Positions 23,785 to 32,140 of a stretch of DNA of 64,000 bases are shown piece after piece. The DNA comes from Azospirillum oleiclasticum (GTDB lineage Bacteria; Pseudomonadota; Alphaproteobacteria; Azospirillales; Azospirillaceae): assembly GCF_013423485.1 (NCBI RefSeq), contig NZ_JABFFR010000035.1:62001-126000 (forward strand), read 5' to 3'. Below the pieces are notes generated by a model, which was given only the letters and a program-made list of their open reading frames with translations, was not told the origin of the DNA and made no database searches. The translations under genes were made by a program, and so were the position numbers. Positions within the stretch are counted from its first letter, which is position 1. Each line of letters opens with the position of its first letter.

Positions 23785-24915
23785 GTGTCCGACACGCTCG
23801 CTCCCGCCCGCCCGGCCCCGCAGCCGCCCCTGTCCCCCATCGCCGACGTGCTCTGCGACCTTGCCGCGGGACGCATGGCGATCCTCGTCAACGAAGGGGG
23901 AGGCGCCTTCGACGGGGCGCTCGTGGCCGCCGCGGCGCGGGCGACGCCGGAGGTCGTCAACCTGATGGCCCGGCACGGGCGTGGCCTCGTCTGCCTTGCC
24001 CTGACCGCCGAGCGGGTGGCCCGGCTCGGCCTGCCGCTGATGCCGCGGCGGAACGCATCCCGGCAGGACACGGTGTTCGCCGTGTCCATCGAGGCGCGGC
24101 ACGGCGTGTCGACCGGCATTTCGGCGGAGGACCGCGCCCGCACCATCGCCGTCGCCATCGACCCCGCTGCCGACCCGGCCGACATCGTCACGCCGGGCCA
24201 TGTCTTCCCGCTGGTGGCGCGCGACGGCGGGGTGCTCGCCCATCCCGGCCAAGCCGAGGCCGCGGTGGATCTGGCGGCCCTCGCCGGTCTCGGTCCCTGC
24301 GGCGTCGTCTGCACGGTGATGGGGGACGGCGGGGCGGTCGCGGAGCCGGAGGAGCTGGCGGCGCTGGCGCGCCGGCTGGGGCTGCGGATGGCCGGCGTCG
24401 CCGATCTCGTCACCCACCGCCGCCGGACGGAAACGCTGGTGCGCCGGGTGGTCGAACGCGATCTGGACAGCCGCCACGGCGGCCGTTTCCACCTGATCGT
24501 CTACCGGAACATCGTCGACGGCGTGGAGCATGTGGCGCTGGTGAAGGGTGCTCCGGGTGGAGCGGACGCGGTGCCGGTGCGCGTGCATTCGGTCAACCTG
24601 CTCGACGACATCCTGGGCGACCGCGACTACGCCCGCGGCGGCCAGCTCCACGCCGCCATGACGCGCATGGAGCGGGAGGGTCGGGGCGTCGTCGTCCTGA
24701 TCCGCGAGGCGCACAACTCCAGCCCGTCCGAACATCTGCGCGAGCGCGAGCTCCGCCGCCACGACAGCGGCAGCAACCCGCGCGACCTGGGCATCGCCGC
24801 GCAGATCCTGACGGAACTGGGCATCGGCCGGGCAACGCTGCTGACCAGCCACGGTCAGGACGCCGCCGCGCTGGAGCGCTACGGCGTGACGGTGGCGGCG
24901 TGCGAGTCGGTTTGA
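23785..24915 (+). CDS. RibBA-like protein with both active sites degenerate (putative pseudoenzyme)
   Basis: A 376-residue protein with the full DHBP synthase plus GTP cyclohydrolase II architecture. Fold motifs persist: LMARHGRGLVC, GVSTGISAEDRARTI, TPGHVFPLVARDGGVL, VPVRVHS and DLGIAAQILTELG. Catalytic residues are gone. The acidic DDEDRENEGD loop of DHBP synthase reads NEGGGAFDGA (36-45), the metal-ligand His of GHTEA is Gln156, and the Glu of CE-x-M is Thr177. In the cyclohydrolase half the Zn ligands S-E-C and R-C-D-C-G read SVN and DYARG, and the GRG loop is replaced. It is co-transcribed with the acyl-CoA ligase (17-bp gap, good GGAGG). Loss of both activities without frame damage points to a new role, perhaps ligand binding or a different ring reaction; unknown. 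Confidence 0.85.
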   Translation: MSDTLAPARPAPQPPLSPIADVLCDLAAGRMAILVNEGGGAFDGALVAAAARATPEVVNLMARHGRGLVCLALTAERVARLGLPLMPRRNASRQDTVFAVSIEARHGVSTGISAEDRARTIAVAIDPAADPADIVTPGHVFPLVARDGGVLAHPGQAEAAVDLAALAGLGPCGVVCTVMGDGGAVAEPEELAALARRLGLRMAGVADLVTHRRRTETLVRRVVERDLDSRHGGRFHLIVYRNIVDGVEHVALVKGAPGGADAVPVRVHSVNLLDDILGDRDYARGGQLHAAMTRMEREGRGVVVLIREAHNSSPSEHLRERELRRHDSGSNPRDLGIAAQILTELGIGRATLLTSHGQDAAALERYGVTVAACESV

Positions 24916-25049
24916 ACCCGCTTCGCACGGACCGCATCGGCGCAATTGCTCAAACATGATGATGACATTGTGCGCTGATTGTGCTGGTATCTGATTATCG
25001 GATTGCCCCGCGGCGGCCAGGACCCTGCGGCGGAGGGGAGGAGGAAAGA

Positions 25050-25823
25050 GTGACCAAGCCATTCGAAGGCCGCGTCGCGCTCGTGACCGGGTCGGTGCGC
25101 GGGATCGGTGCCGCCACGCTGGACCACATGGCGGAAGGCGGTGCCGACGTGGTCGTCTGCGACCTCGACGGCGACGCGGCGCGCGCCACCGCCGCCACGA
25201 TCGCGGAGCGCCACGGGCGCCGCGCCCTGGGCGTCGCCTGCGACGTCAGCCGCACCGAGGATGTCGACGGGATGGTCGACACCGTGGTGCGCGAGTTGGG
25301 GCGCCTCGACATCCTCGTCAACAACGCCGGCCTGACCCGCGACAACCTCATCCACAAGATGAGCGACGACGACTGGGACCGGGTGATCTCCGTCCATCTG
25401 CGCGGCGCCTTCCTGTGCGCCCGCGCCGCCCAGCGGGTGATGGTGCCGCAGAAGTACGGCCGCATCGTCAACGTCTCCTCCACCTCCGCTCTCGGCAACC
25501 GCGGGCAGCTCAACTACTCCACGGCGAAGGCGGGGCTCCAGGGCTTCACCCGCACGCTGGCGCTGGAGCTGGGCCGTTTCGGCATCACCGTCAACGCCGT
25601 CGCGCCCGGTTTCATCGACACGGAGATGACGCAGCAGACCGCCCGCCGGCTGGGCTTCGAGCCGGACGACTACAAGGCCCAGCGCGCCAAGAACATCGCG
25701 GTCGGCCGGGTCGGCGTGCCGCAGGACGTGGCGGCCACCATCGCCTTCCTCGCCAGCGAGGCGGCGTCCTTCGTGAACGGACAGATCATCTATGTGAGCG
25801 GCGGCCCGGAAACGCGCCGGTAA
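25050..25823 (+). CDS. Short-chain dehydrogenase/reductase (FabG-like)
   Basis: A 257-residue classical SDR. It has the Rossmann motif VTGSVRGIGAA, DILVNNAGLTRDNLIHKM, the catalytic Ser in NVSSTSALGNRGQLNYSTAKAG (Tyr-x3-Lys intact) and APGFIDTEMT. It is closest in feel to 3-oxoacyl-CoA/ACP reductases. Its likely role is NAD(P)-dependent oxidation of a 3-hydroxyacyl-CoA or alicyclic alcohol. The GTG start follows GAGGGGAGGAGG. It lies 134 bp after the RibBA-like gene and 26 bp before the ACAD-family gene, so it may have its own promoter; CATTGTGCGC at 24966-24975 is in that gap. Confidence 0.9.
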   Translation: MTKPFEGRVALVTGSVRGIGAATLDHMAEGGADVVVCDLDGDAARATAATIAERHGRRALGVACDVSRTEDVDGMVDTVVRELGRLDILVNNAGLTRDNLIHKMSDDDWDRVISVHLRGAFLCARAAQRVMVPQKYGRIVNVSSTSALGNRGQLNYSTAKAGLQGFTRTLALELGRFGITVNAVAPGFIDTEMTQQTARRLGFEPDDYKAQRAKNIAVGRVGVPQDVAATIAFLASEAASFVNGQIIYVSGGPETRR

Positions 25824-25849
25824 CGACAAAATTCCTGGGAGGATACCCT

Positions 25850-27013
25850 ATGATCGACCCGGTTACGGCTCTCGAAGCCGACGACATGCAGGAACTCGCC
25901 CGCCTCGCGGTCGAGGAGTTCCGGCCGCGCGGCCCCGAGTACGACCGAGACTGCTCCATGCCGGTGGAGAACATCGACGCGCTGTTCCGGCGCGGCTGGC
26001 TCACCACCACCCTGCCCAAGAGCATGGGCGGCAAGGGCAGCAACCTGGAGACCGACGACCCCGCGACCTACCTGCAGGCGCTGCGCGTCATCGCCCGCGG
26101 GTGCAGCGGCACCGCCCATTGCTATCAGGTGCACAACCACACCGCCTGGGCCATCCACAGCCTCGGTACGCCGCGCCAGCACGAGAAGTTCCTGAGGCCG
26201 ATGTTCGAGCGGCCCTTTCTCGGCAGCTTCGTCGGCAGCGAAGCCAAACGCAAGCACATGTACATGCTGAACACCACGGCGCGGCGCGTGGAGGGCGGCT
26301 GGATCCTGCGCGGCGAGAAGAACTACGCCACCAACGGCCCGGCGATCGGCTTCGCCATCATCTTCGCGGCGGTGGAAGGGGTGGAGAACTACCTCGACAA
26401 CCACCTGATGCTGATCGTCGAGCCCGACATGAAGGGCGTGACCATCGACAACGACTGGTACCGCCCGAACGGCATGCGCGCCGCCCCCAGCCCCGTCATC
26501 ACACTGGACGACGTGTTCATTCCCGACGAGAATGTGCTGGGCGAACCCGGCTCCTACCCCAGGGGCCGCTGGCAGGGTCGCTTCCATCTGGGCTTCGCGG
26601 CCAATTATCTCGGCACCACCGAGGGCATGTACGCGTGGTATCTCGACTACATCGTGAAGAAGGGGCGCGGCAAGGATCCGCTGATCCAGCTCCGCACCGG
26701 CGAGATGAAGATCGCGCTCGCCGCCGCCCAGTCGCTGTTCCACGAGGCCATCGCCTCCTGGAAGACCAAGGGCGTGGTGGAGGCGGAGCTGCTGTCGATG
26801 GCCGCAAAGTCCACGGCGGCCCATGTGGCGTTCGAGCTGTCGCACAAGATCATCCACGCGGCCGGCTCCACCGCGCTGTTCGACGAGTTCCCGCTCAGCC
26901 GCTACCTGCGCGATCTGGAAACCCACGTGCTGCACGCCGGCCACGACCGCACGGCGCAGATCGTGGGGCAGGCGGAGCTGTCGGAATCCTTCGACAGCAC
27001 GCTTCAGCGATGA
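25850..27013 (+). CDS. Acyl-CoA dehydrogenase-fold flavoprotein, possible class D monooxygenase
   Basis: A 387-residue ACAD-fold protein (ARGCSGTAHCYQVHNHTAW, GSFVGSEAKRK, LRGEKNYATNGPAIGFAII, KIIHAAGSTALFDEFPLSRYLRDLETHVLHAGHDRTAQIVG). It lacks a catalytic Glu at both known positions: IYEGT is replaced by HAGHD, and helix G has no Glu. The C-terminal R-x-L-R-D-x-x-T-H-x-x-H-x-x-x-D pattern recalls HsaA/DszC-type flavin-dependent monooxygenases, which use reduced FMN from a flavin reductase such as the one at 13892-14398. A plain dehydrogenase with an altered base is the alternative. TGGGAGGA precedes the ATG. The MaoC gene follows with an ATGA overlap. Confidence 0.78.
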   Translation: MIDPVTALEADDMQELARLAVEEFRPRGPEYDRDCSMPVENIDALFRRGWLTTTLPKSMGGKGSNLETDDPATYLQALRVIARGCSGTAHCYQVHNHTAWAIHSLGTPRQHEKFLRPMFERPFLGSFVGSEAKRKHMYMLNTTARRVEGGWILRGEKNYATNGPAIGFAIIFAAVEGVENYLDNHLMLIVEPDMKGVTIDNDWYRPNGMRAAPSPVITLDDVFIPDENVLGEPGSYPRGRWQGRFHLGFAANYLGTTEGMYAWYLDYIVKKGRGKDPLIQLRTGEMKIALAAAQSLFHEAIASWKTKGVVEAELLSMAAKSTAAHVAFELSHKIIHAAGSTALFDEFPLSRYLRDLETHVLHAGHDRTAQIVGQAELSESFDSTLQR

Positions 27014-27438
27014 GCGCGGGGCCAGCCATGAACGCGCGCCCCGCGGTCGGGGACCGCTTCACGCTGGTGAAGGACCCCGTGACCACGGTGCAGCTCGTCA
27101 TGTACGCCGGCGCCTCGGGCGACTTCAACCGCATCCACTACGATCTGCCCTACGCGCAGGAGGCGGGGCTGGGCGGGGTGATCGCGCACGGCATGCTGAC
27201 CATGGGCTTCGCGGCCCAGGCGGTGACGGACTGGGCGGGTCCCGGCGCCGTCGTCCGCGACCTGTCCGCGCGCTTCCTGATCCCCGTCCGTCCGGGCGAC
27301 CGGGTCACCGTGGAGGGCCGTGTGGACGAGGTGCGGGAGGAGGAGGGGCGCCTCGTCGTCGCGGTCGGTTTCGAAGCGGCGACGGCGGCCGGCCGCGTCG
27401 CCGCGGGTTCCGGAATCGTGGTGCGACCGACCCGGTGA
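27010..27438 (+). CDS. MaoC-like dehydratase, hot-dog fold
   Basis: A 142-residue MaoC-type protein with the hydratase-2 motif YAGASGDFNRIHYDLPYAQEAGLGGVIAHGMLTMGF, keeping the catalytic Asp and His (D-F-N-x-I-H). It should hydrate trans-2-enoyl-CoA in the cytoplasm. It is coupled to the upstream ACAD-family gene (ATGA) and to the downstream MFS gene (GTGA). The ATG is at 27010; an internal ATG (27028) is less likely. Confidence 0.87.
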   Translation: MSAGPAMNARPAVGDRFTLVKDPVTTVQLVMYAGASGDFNRIHYDLPYAQEAGLGGVIAHGMLTMGFAAQAVTDWAGPGAVVRDLSARFLIPVRPGDRVTVEGRVDEVREEEGRLVVAVGFEAATAAGRVAAGSGIVVRPTR

Positions 27439-28631
27439 CGATGCCGCTCCCCGCGTCCGGCCCGCGGACCGGACTTCTGATCGCGGTCACCGTGCTCGGC
27501 ACGCTGTCGCTGCATGTCTTCGTTCCCGCCCTGCCCGCGGCGGCGACGGAGCTTGCGGCGACGCCGGCGGTCATCCAGCTCACCATCACCATGTACCTCG
27601 TGGGGCTGGGATTCGGGCAGCTCTTCTACGGTCCGTTGTCCGACCGTTTCGGGCGGCGGCCGATGATCCTGGCGGCGCTCGTCCTGTTCGTGGCCGGGGC
27701 GGCCGGCGCGGCGCTGGCGCCCCGCGTCGATGGGCTGATCGCGGCGCGGGTGGTGCAGGCGCTGGGCGCCTGCGGCGGGCTGGTGATCGGCCGCGCCATG
27801 GTGCGCGACCGCTCCGACGGCGCCGACGCCACGCAGAGCCTCGCCCGCCTTACCCTGGCGATGTCGCTGGCCCCGGCGCTGGCCCCCGCGGTCGGTGCCG
27901 CCGTCAGCGTCTGGCTGGGCTGGCGCGCGATCTTCTTCCTGACCGCCGGGGCGGGGGCGGTGCTCCTGGTCGTGGTTCTCGCCCTCCTGCCGGAAACCAA
28001 CACCGCGCGCGGGGTGGGGCAGGGGGTGCGGTCGATGTTCGCCGGCTATGGGCGGCTTTTGCGCCGGCGGACCTTCATCGCCTACACCATCGGCGGGGCG
28101 AGCTGCACGGTCAGCAGCTACGCCTTCTTCACGGCCTCGCCGTTCCTGATCGTGGATGTGCTGCACCGGCCGGCGGTCGAGATCGGATTCTATTACCTGC
28201 TCGTGGCGCTGGGCTTCTCGATCGGCTCCATCCTCGCCCACCGCGTGGCGCAGCGGATGGACACGCGCGCGGCGGCGCTGGCCGGCTGCGGGATTTCCCT
28301 GGCGGCGTCGCTGACGTTGCTGCTGGTGGACGTGACGGGACATCTCAACCCGGCGTCCCTGGTGGCGCCGGTGGTGGTCTTCGCCATCGGCGGCGGGCTG
28401 GCGGCTCCGAACGCGGTGCTCGGCGTCATGAGCGCCGACACCCGCGCCGTCGGCAGCGCCTCCAGCCTCTACGGCTGCCTCCAGATGAGCTTCGGCGCGC
28501 TGTGCACGCTGGTGGTCGGGCTCTGGCACACGGCCACGGCCCTGCCGACGGCGGTCGTTCTGTGCGTCTCCACGGCACTCGGGCTGCTGGCCCTGCTGCT
28601 TCTGCTGCCGCGGTCGCCGGCCGCCACCTGA
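27435..28631 (+). CDS. MFS transporter, Bcr/CflA drug-resistance-type
   Basis: A 398-residue inner-membrane protein with about 12 transmembrane helices. The TM2-3 loop motif is GPLSDRFGRRPMILAAL, and TM5 carries the antiporter motif ALAPAVGAAVSVWLGWRAIFF, both typical of Bcr/CflA DHA1 exporters. It may export a toxic intermediate or the substrate. It is the last gene of the ACAD-MaoC-MFS operon, coupled by GTGA to MaoC; a downstream ATG (27441) is an alternative start. Confidence 0.88.
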   Translation: MTMPLPASGPRTGLLIAVTVLGTLSLHVFVPALPAAATELAATPAVIQLTITMYLVGLGFGQLFYGPLSDRFGRRPMILAALVLFVAGAAGAALAPRVDGLIAARVVQALGACGGLVIGRAMVRDRSDGADATQSLARLTLAMSLAPALAPAVGAAVSVWLGWRAIFFLTAGAGAVLLVVVLALLPETNTARGVGQGVRSMFAGYGRLLRRRTFIAYTIGGASCTVSSYAFFTASPFLIVDVLHRPAVEIGFYYLLVALGFSIGSILAHRVAQRMDTRAAALAGCGISLAASLTLLLVDVTGHLNPASLVAPVVVFAIGGGLAAPNAVLGVMSADTRAVGSASSLYGCLQMSFGALCTLVVGLWHTATALPTAVVLCVSTALGLLALLLLLPRSPAAT

Positions 28632-28646
28632 CGGCCGGCCCCCCGG

Positions 28647-29558
28647 TCAGATCGGATCCCAGGAGAAGACGCTGGTCGACCGCTCCAGCGGCGCGAAGGA
28701 CGGCGCCATGGCGCCGGGCAGCAGGTCGGCGATGGTCTCCGCGGTCCAGCCGTCGCTCCGGTGGATGGAACGGATGGGGCGCGGCTGACTCATCAGGAAG
28801 ATCTCGTTGTTGCGCACCGTGAAGATCTGGCCCGACACGTCCTTCGCCCGGTCGGACCCCAGGAAGCCCACCAGCGGTGCGATCTTGTCGGGCGTCATGC
28901 GCTGGAGCTTGGCGACGCGGGCCTTGTCCGCCTCCGTCTCCACGGGGATGGAGCTGATCATGCGGCTCCAGGCGAAGGGCGCGATGCAGTTGGCCCGCAC
29001 GTTGAAGCGCTGCATGTCCATGGCGATGGCGCGCATCAGCCCGACCATCCCCATCTTTGCGGCCATGTAGTTGGCCTGCCCGAAATTGCCGATCAGCCCG
29101 GCGGTGGAGGTCATGAAGACGAAGGAGCCCGTCCCCTGCTGGCGCATCACCGGTGCCGCGGCACGGGACACGTGGTAGCTGCCGTCGAGATGGACGGCCA
29201 GCACGGCGCGCCACTGCTCCGGCTCCAGCTTGTGGAAGATGGCGTCGCGCAGGATGCCGGCGTTGTTGACCACCAGATCGACGCGGCCGAAGCGGTCCAT
29301 CGCCGTTTCCACCAGCCGGGTCGCACCCTCCCAGCTCGCGATGGAGTCCATGTTGGCCGCCGCCTCGCCGCCCCGGTCGGCGATGGCCAGCACCACCTCC
29401 TCGGCGATCGCCGCGTTCTCGCGCTCGCCGGTCAGCGACACGCCGATGTCGTTGACGACGACGCGCGCACCGTCCGCCGCCAGCCCCTCCGCGATGGCGC
29501 GGCCGATCCCCTGGCCGGCCCCGGTGACGATGGCGACCTTACCGTCCAACAATCCCAT
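28647..29558 (-). CDS. SDR family oxidoreductase, MFE-2-like hydroxyacyl-CoA dehydrogenase type
   Basis: A 303-residue extended SDR. It has VTGAGQGIGRAIAEGLAADGARVVVNDIG, DLVVNNAGILRDAIFHKLEPEQW, NFGQANYMAAKMG (Tyr-x3-Lys) and a C-terminal tail (VSGQIFTVRNNEIFLMSQPRPIRS, then VFSWDPI) like the dehydrogenase part of peroxisomal MFE-2 and steroid-degradation SDRs. It probably oxidises a 3-hydroxyacyl-CoA. It is a clear paralogue of the SDR at 43251-44183. It is the last gene of the leftward iclR-ABC-leuCD operon, after tauD. Confidence 0.87.
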   Translation of the reverse strand: MGLLDGKVAIVTGAGQGIGRAIAEGLAADGARVVVNDIGVSLTGERENAAIAEEVVLAIADRGGEAAANMDSIASWEGATRLVETAMDRFGRVDLVVNNAGILRDAIFHKLEPEQWRAVLAVHLDGSYHVSRAAAPVMRQQGTGSFVFMTSTAGLIGNFGQANYMAAKMGMVGLMRAIAMDMQRFNVRANCIAPFAWSRMISSIPVETEADKARVAKLQRMTPDKIAPLVGFLGSDRAKDVSGQIFTVRNNEIFLMSQPRPIRSIHRSDGWTAETIADLLPGAMAPSFAPLERSTSVFSWDPI

Positions 29559-29587
29559 GATTCTCGTCCCTGTCCGGTGACCGCGCC

Positions 29588-30448
29588 TCAGGCGGCTTCT
29601 GCCAGACGGCCCGACGGGGCGCCCAGCAGGGTGGTGCGGTACATCATGCGCCGCTCGTCGTCGCCATAGTCGCCCAGCGCGATGTGGATGGCGCAGCGGT
29701 TGTCCCACATCAGCAGGTCGCCCGGCTGCCAGCGGTGGCGGTACACATTCTCCGGCACCACGGAGTGCTCGTAGAGGAAGCGCAGGATCGGCGCGCTCTC
29801 CTCCTCCGTCATGCCCTCCAGCACCATGCTGGTCATCTCGGCGACGTAGAGGGCGGGGCGGCCGGTCTCGTCGTGCACGCGGGCAACGGGTTGCAGCACC
29901 GGCGGGTTGCGGCGGCGGATGTCGGCCAGCTCCTCCGCCGAGCGGCGGGAGCGCGTCTCCTTCGCCACCGTCATGTCGTGCAGCGCGAAGCGACCCTCCA
30001 GCATGGAACGGAAGGCGGGGGTCAGCGTCTCCCACGCCCGGTACATGTTGGCGAACATGGTGTCGCCGCCGGCCGACGGGGCTTCCTGGCAGTAGAGCAG
30101 CGAGCCCATGGCCGGGCGGGTGGTGGTGGACAGGTCGGAATGCCACTGCCGCCCGACCGCCAGCCGCTTGCCGGTGTTCTCGAAGTTGGTGACCAGCAGG
30201 ATCTCCGCGTGGTCGGGGTGGCGGAACTTGGGGATGCTGTCGTGGTCGTCGAGCGCGCCGAAGCGGCGGCTGAAGGCGATGTGCTGCTCGTGGGTCAGGT
30301 CCTGGCCGCGGAAGACCAGCACGATGTGCTCCAGCCACGCCGCGCGCAGGCGGCGGACGACATCCTCGGTCAGCTCCTCGCGCAGGTCGAGCCCGACCAC
30401 CTCGGCGCCCAGCGCGCTCGCCCGTTTCCTGATGGTGACATCCGACAT
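29588..30448 (-). CDS. TauD/TfdA-family Fe(II)/2-oxoglutarate dioxygenase
   Basis: A 286-residue dioxygenase. It has the facial triad H-x-D in RQWHSDLSTTTRP and the distal His in NRCAIHIALG, plus the 2-oxoglutarate-binding Arg in RRMMYRTTL. Family members hydroxylate taurine, phenoxyacetates, alkyl sulfates and related carboxylates. It lies between the ABC permease and the SDR in the leftward operon, so it probably hydroxylates the compound imported by this ABC system. The family alone cannot tell a sulfonate from a carboxylate substrate; the LeuCD/lyase genes beside it favour a carboxylate. Confidence 0.9.
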   Translation of the reverse strand: MSDVTIRKRASALGAEVVGLDLREELTEDVVRRLRAAWLEHIVLVFRGQDLTHEQHIAFSRRFGALDDHDSIPKFRHPDHAEILLVTNFENTGKRLAVGRQWHSDLSTTTRPAMGSLLYCQEAPSAGGDTMFANMYRAWETLTPAFRSMLEGRFALHDMTVAKETRSRRSAEELADIRRRNPPVLQPVARVHDETGRPALYVAEMTSMVLEGMTEEESAPILRFLYEHSVVPENVYRHRWQPGDLLMWDNRCAIHIALGDYGDDERRMMYRTTLLGAPSGRLAEAA

Positions 30449-30461
30449 GGGTGGCGTTTCC

Positions 30462-31301
30462 TCACACTCCGGTGAATTTCGTCTGGTCGGCCCAGAAGAG
30501 CAGGCGCCGCTGGATGCGGTGCATGATCACGTGCAGCACGATGCCCATGGACGACAGGCACACCAGCGCCCCGAAGACGCCCGGCGTGTCCAGGTTGAAG
30601 TTCATTTGCAGGATCAGGTTGCCGAGCCCCTTGTTGGAGCCGACGAACTCCCCGACGATGGCGCCCAGGATGCTGAAGATCACCGCCACCTGGAGCCCGG
30701 CGAAGATCATCGGCAGGGCGCTCGGCAGCCGCACCATCCAGAAGATCTGCCAGCGCGTGGCTCGCAGCGAGCGCATCAGCTCGATCCGCTGCGCGTCGGT
30801 GGAGCGCAGGCCGGCGATCACGTTCACCAGGATCGGGAAGAAGGACAGGATGGCGGCGATGATGACCTTGGAGGTCATGCCGAAGCCGAACCACATGATG
30901 AACAGCGGCGCGATCGCCAGCTTCGGCGTCGTCTGGATGGCGATCAGGTAGGGGTAGAGCGTCTTCTCGACCAGCCGGAACTGCGCGATGACGCTGCCGA
31001 TCCCGATGCCGGCGACCGCCGCCAGCACAAATCCCATCATCGCTTCCGACAGGGTGTAGAGCCCGTGTTCGATGTAGACGCCGCTGCCGAGCCGGTCGAT
31101 CAGCGCGCGGGCGATGTCGCTGGGTGCGGGGAAGATGTAGGTGGGCACGCCCATACCGCGGATGACCGATTCCCACACCGTGACGGCGATGACGAACAGG
31201 CCGGGCACCAGGATCCATTCCGGCTTCTCGCGCAGGAAGCGGCGGATCGGGCGGCGGGGTTTGGCTGATGTGGAGACGCCGGTCATGGTGCGCGTGGTCA
31301 T
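30462..31301 (-). CDS. ABC transporter permease, NitT/TauT (SsuC) family
   Basis: A 279-residue membrane protein with about six helices and the EAA loop LRSTDAQRIELMRSLRATRWQIFWMVRLPSALPMIFAGLQVA. It belongs to the nitrate/sulfonate/taurine/thiamine-precursor importer group. The stop-start overlap with the ATPase (ATGA-type at 31298) shows coupling. It pairs with the ATPase at 31298-32140 and the binding protein at 34856-35920. Confidence 0.92.
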   Translation of the reverse strand: MTTRTMTGVSTSAKPRRPIRRFLREKPEWILVPGLFVIAVTVWESVIRGMGVPTYIFPAPSDIARALIDRLGSGVYIEHGLYTLSEAMMGFVLAAVAGIGIGSVIAQFRLVEKTLYPYLIAIQTTPKLAIAPLFIMWFGFGMTSKVIIAAILSFFPILVNVIAGLRSTDAQRIELMRSLRATRWQIFWMVRLPSALPMIFAGLQVAVIFSILGAIVGEFVGSNKGLGNLILQMNFNLDTPGVFGALVCLSSMGIVLHVIMHRIQRRLLFWADQTKFTGV

Positions 31302-32140
31302 TCGATGCCCCCCCTGGCTTTGAACTGGGCGCGGATGCGGCGGGTGATCTGGCCGAAGCGGTCGCTGCCCATGCTGTCGAGGTCGCGATCCTCCGGCAGC
31401 TCCACCTCCACGAGGTCGGCGACGCGGCCGGGGCGCGGCGACAGCACCAGCACGCGGGACCCCAGGAACACCGCCTCCGGGATGGAGTGGGTGACGAACA
31501 CGATGGTGGTGCCCGAATTCCGCCAGATCCGGCGGAGCTCCATGTTCATGGTCTCGCGGGTCATGGCGTCGAGCGCGCCGAACGGCTCGTCCATTAGCAG
31601 GATGCCCGGCTCGTGCAGCAGGGCGCGCGCGATGGCGACGCGCTGCTGCATGCCGCCGGACAGCTCCCCCGGATACTTTTCCTTGAAGGCGCCGAGCCCG
31701 ACCATGTCGAGCAGCATCTCCGCCCGCGCCCGGCTCCTCGCTTGATCCAGCCCCAGCACCGCCGCCGGCAACATCACGTTGGCCAGGGTGTTCTTCCAGG
31801 GCAGCAGGACCGGGCTCTGGAACACCATGCCGATGTCGGCCTGCGGCCCCGTCAGCGACGCGCCGCGGATGCGGATGTCGCCGCTCGTGCGGTCGATCAG
31901 CCCCGCCAGCATGCGCAGCAGCGTCGATTTCCCGCAGCCGGACGGGCCGACGATGGTGACGAACTCCCCCTCCGCGATGTCGAGGGAGATGGGGCCCATC
32001 GCCTGGATGCGCTCGCCGTCGATGGTCTCGTAGATCTTCTCAAGGCCGTCGATGCGGATGGCGGGCGGCTTCGCCGGCCGGTCCCCGCTCGGCTCCCGTC
32101 CCGGGTTCGTGGCGACCGCGGTCATTCTAGCGCTCTGCAT
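31298..32140 (-). CDS. ABC transporter ATP-binding protein, NitT/TauT (SsuB) family
   Basis: A 280-residue ATPase. It has Walker A VGPSGCGKSTLLRML, Q-loop MVFQSPVLLPW, signature LSGGMQQRVAIARAL, Walker B GILLMDEPFGALD and H-loop FVTHSIPEAVFLG. It energises the permease next to it. The ATG at 32140 has GGAGGG nine bases upstream and overlaps the leuD-like gene by 14 bp; ATG 32125 lacks a ribosome binding site. Confidence 0.93.
   Translation of the reverse strand: MQSARMTAVATNPGREPSGDRPAKPPAIRIDGLEKIYETIDGERIQAMGPISLDIAEGEFVTIVGPSGCGKSTLLRMLAGLIDRTSGDIRIRGASLTGPQADIGMVFQSPVLLPWKNTLANVMLPAAVLGLDQARSRARAEMLLDMVGLGAFKEKYPGELSGGMQQRVAIARALLHEPGILLMDEPFGALDAMTRETMNMELRRIWRNSGTTIVFVTHSIPEAVFLGSRVLVLSPRPGRVADLVEVELPEDRDLDSMGSDRFGQITRRIRAQFKARGGIE

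Noticed and set aside
23785..24915. Annotation as a working riboflavin enzyme (ribBA)
   Set aside because: All key catalytic residues of both domains are replaced; calling it RibBA would mislead.
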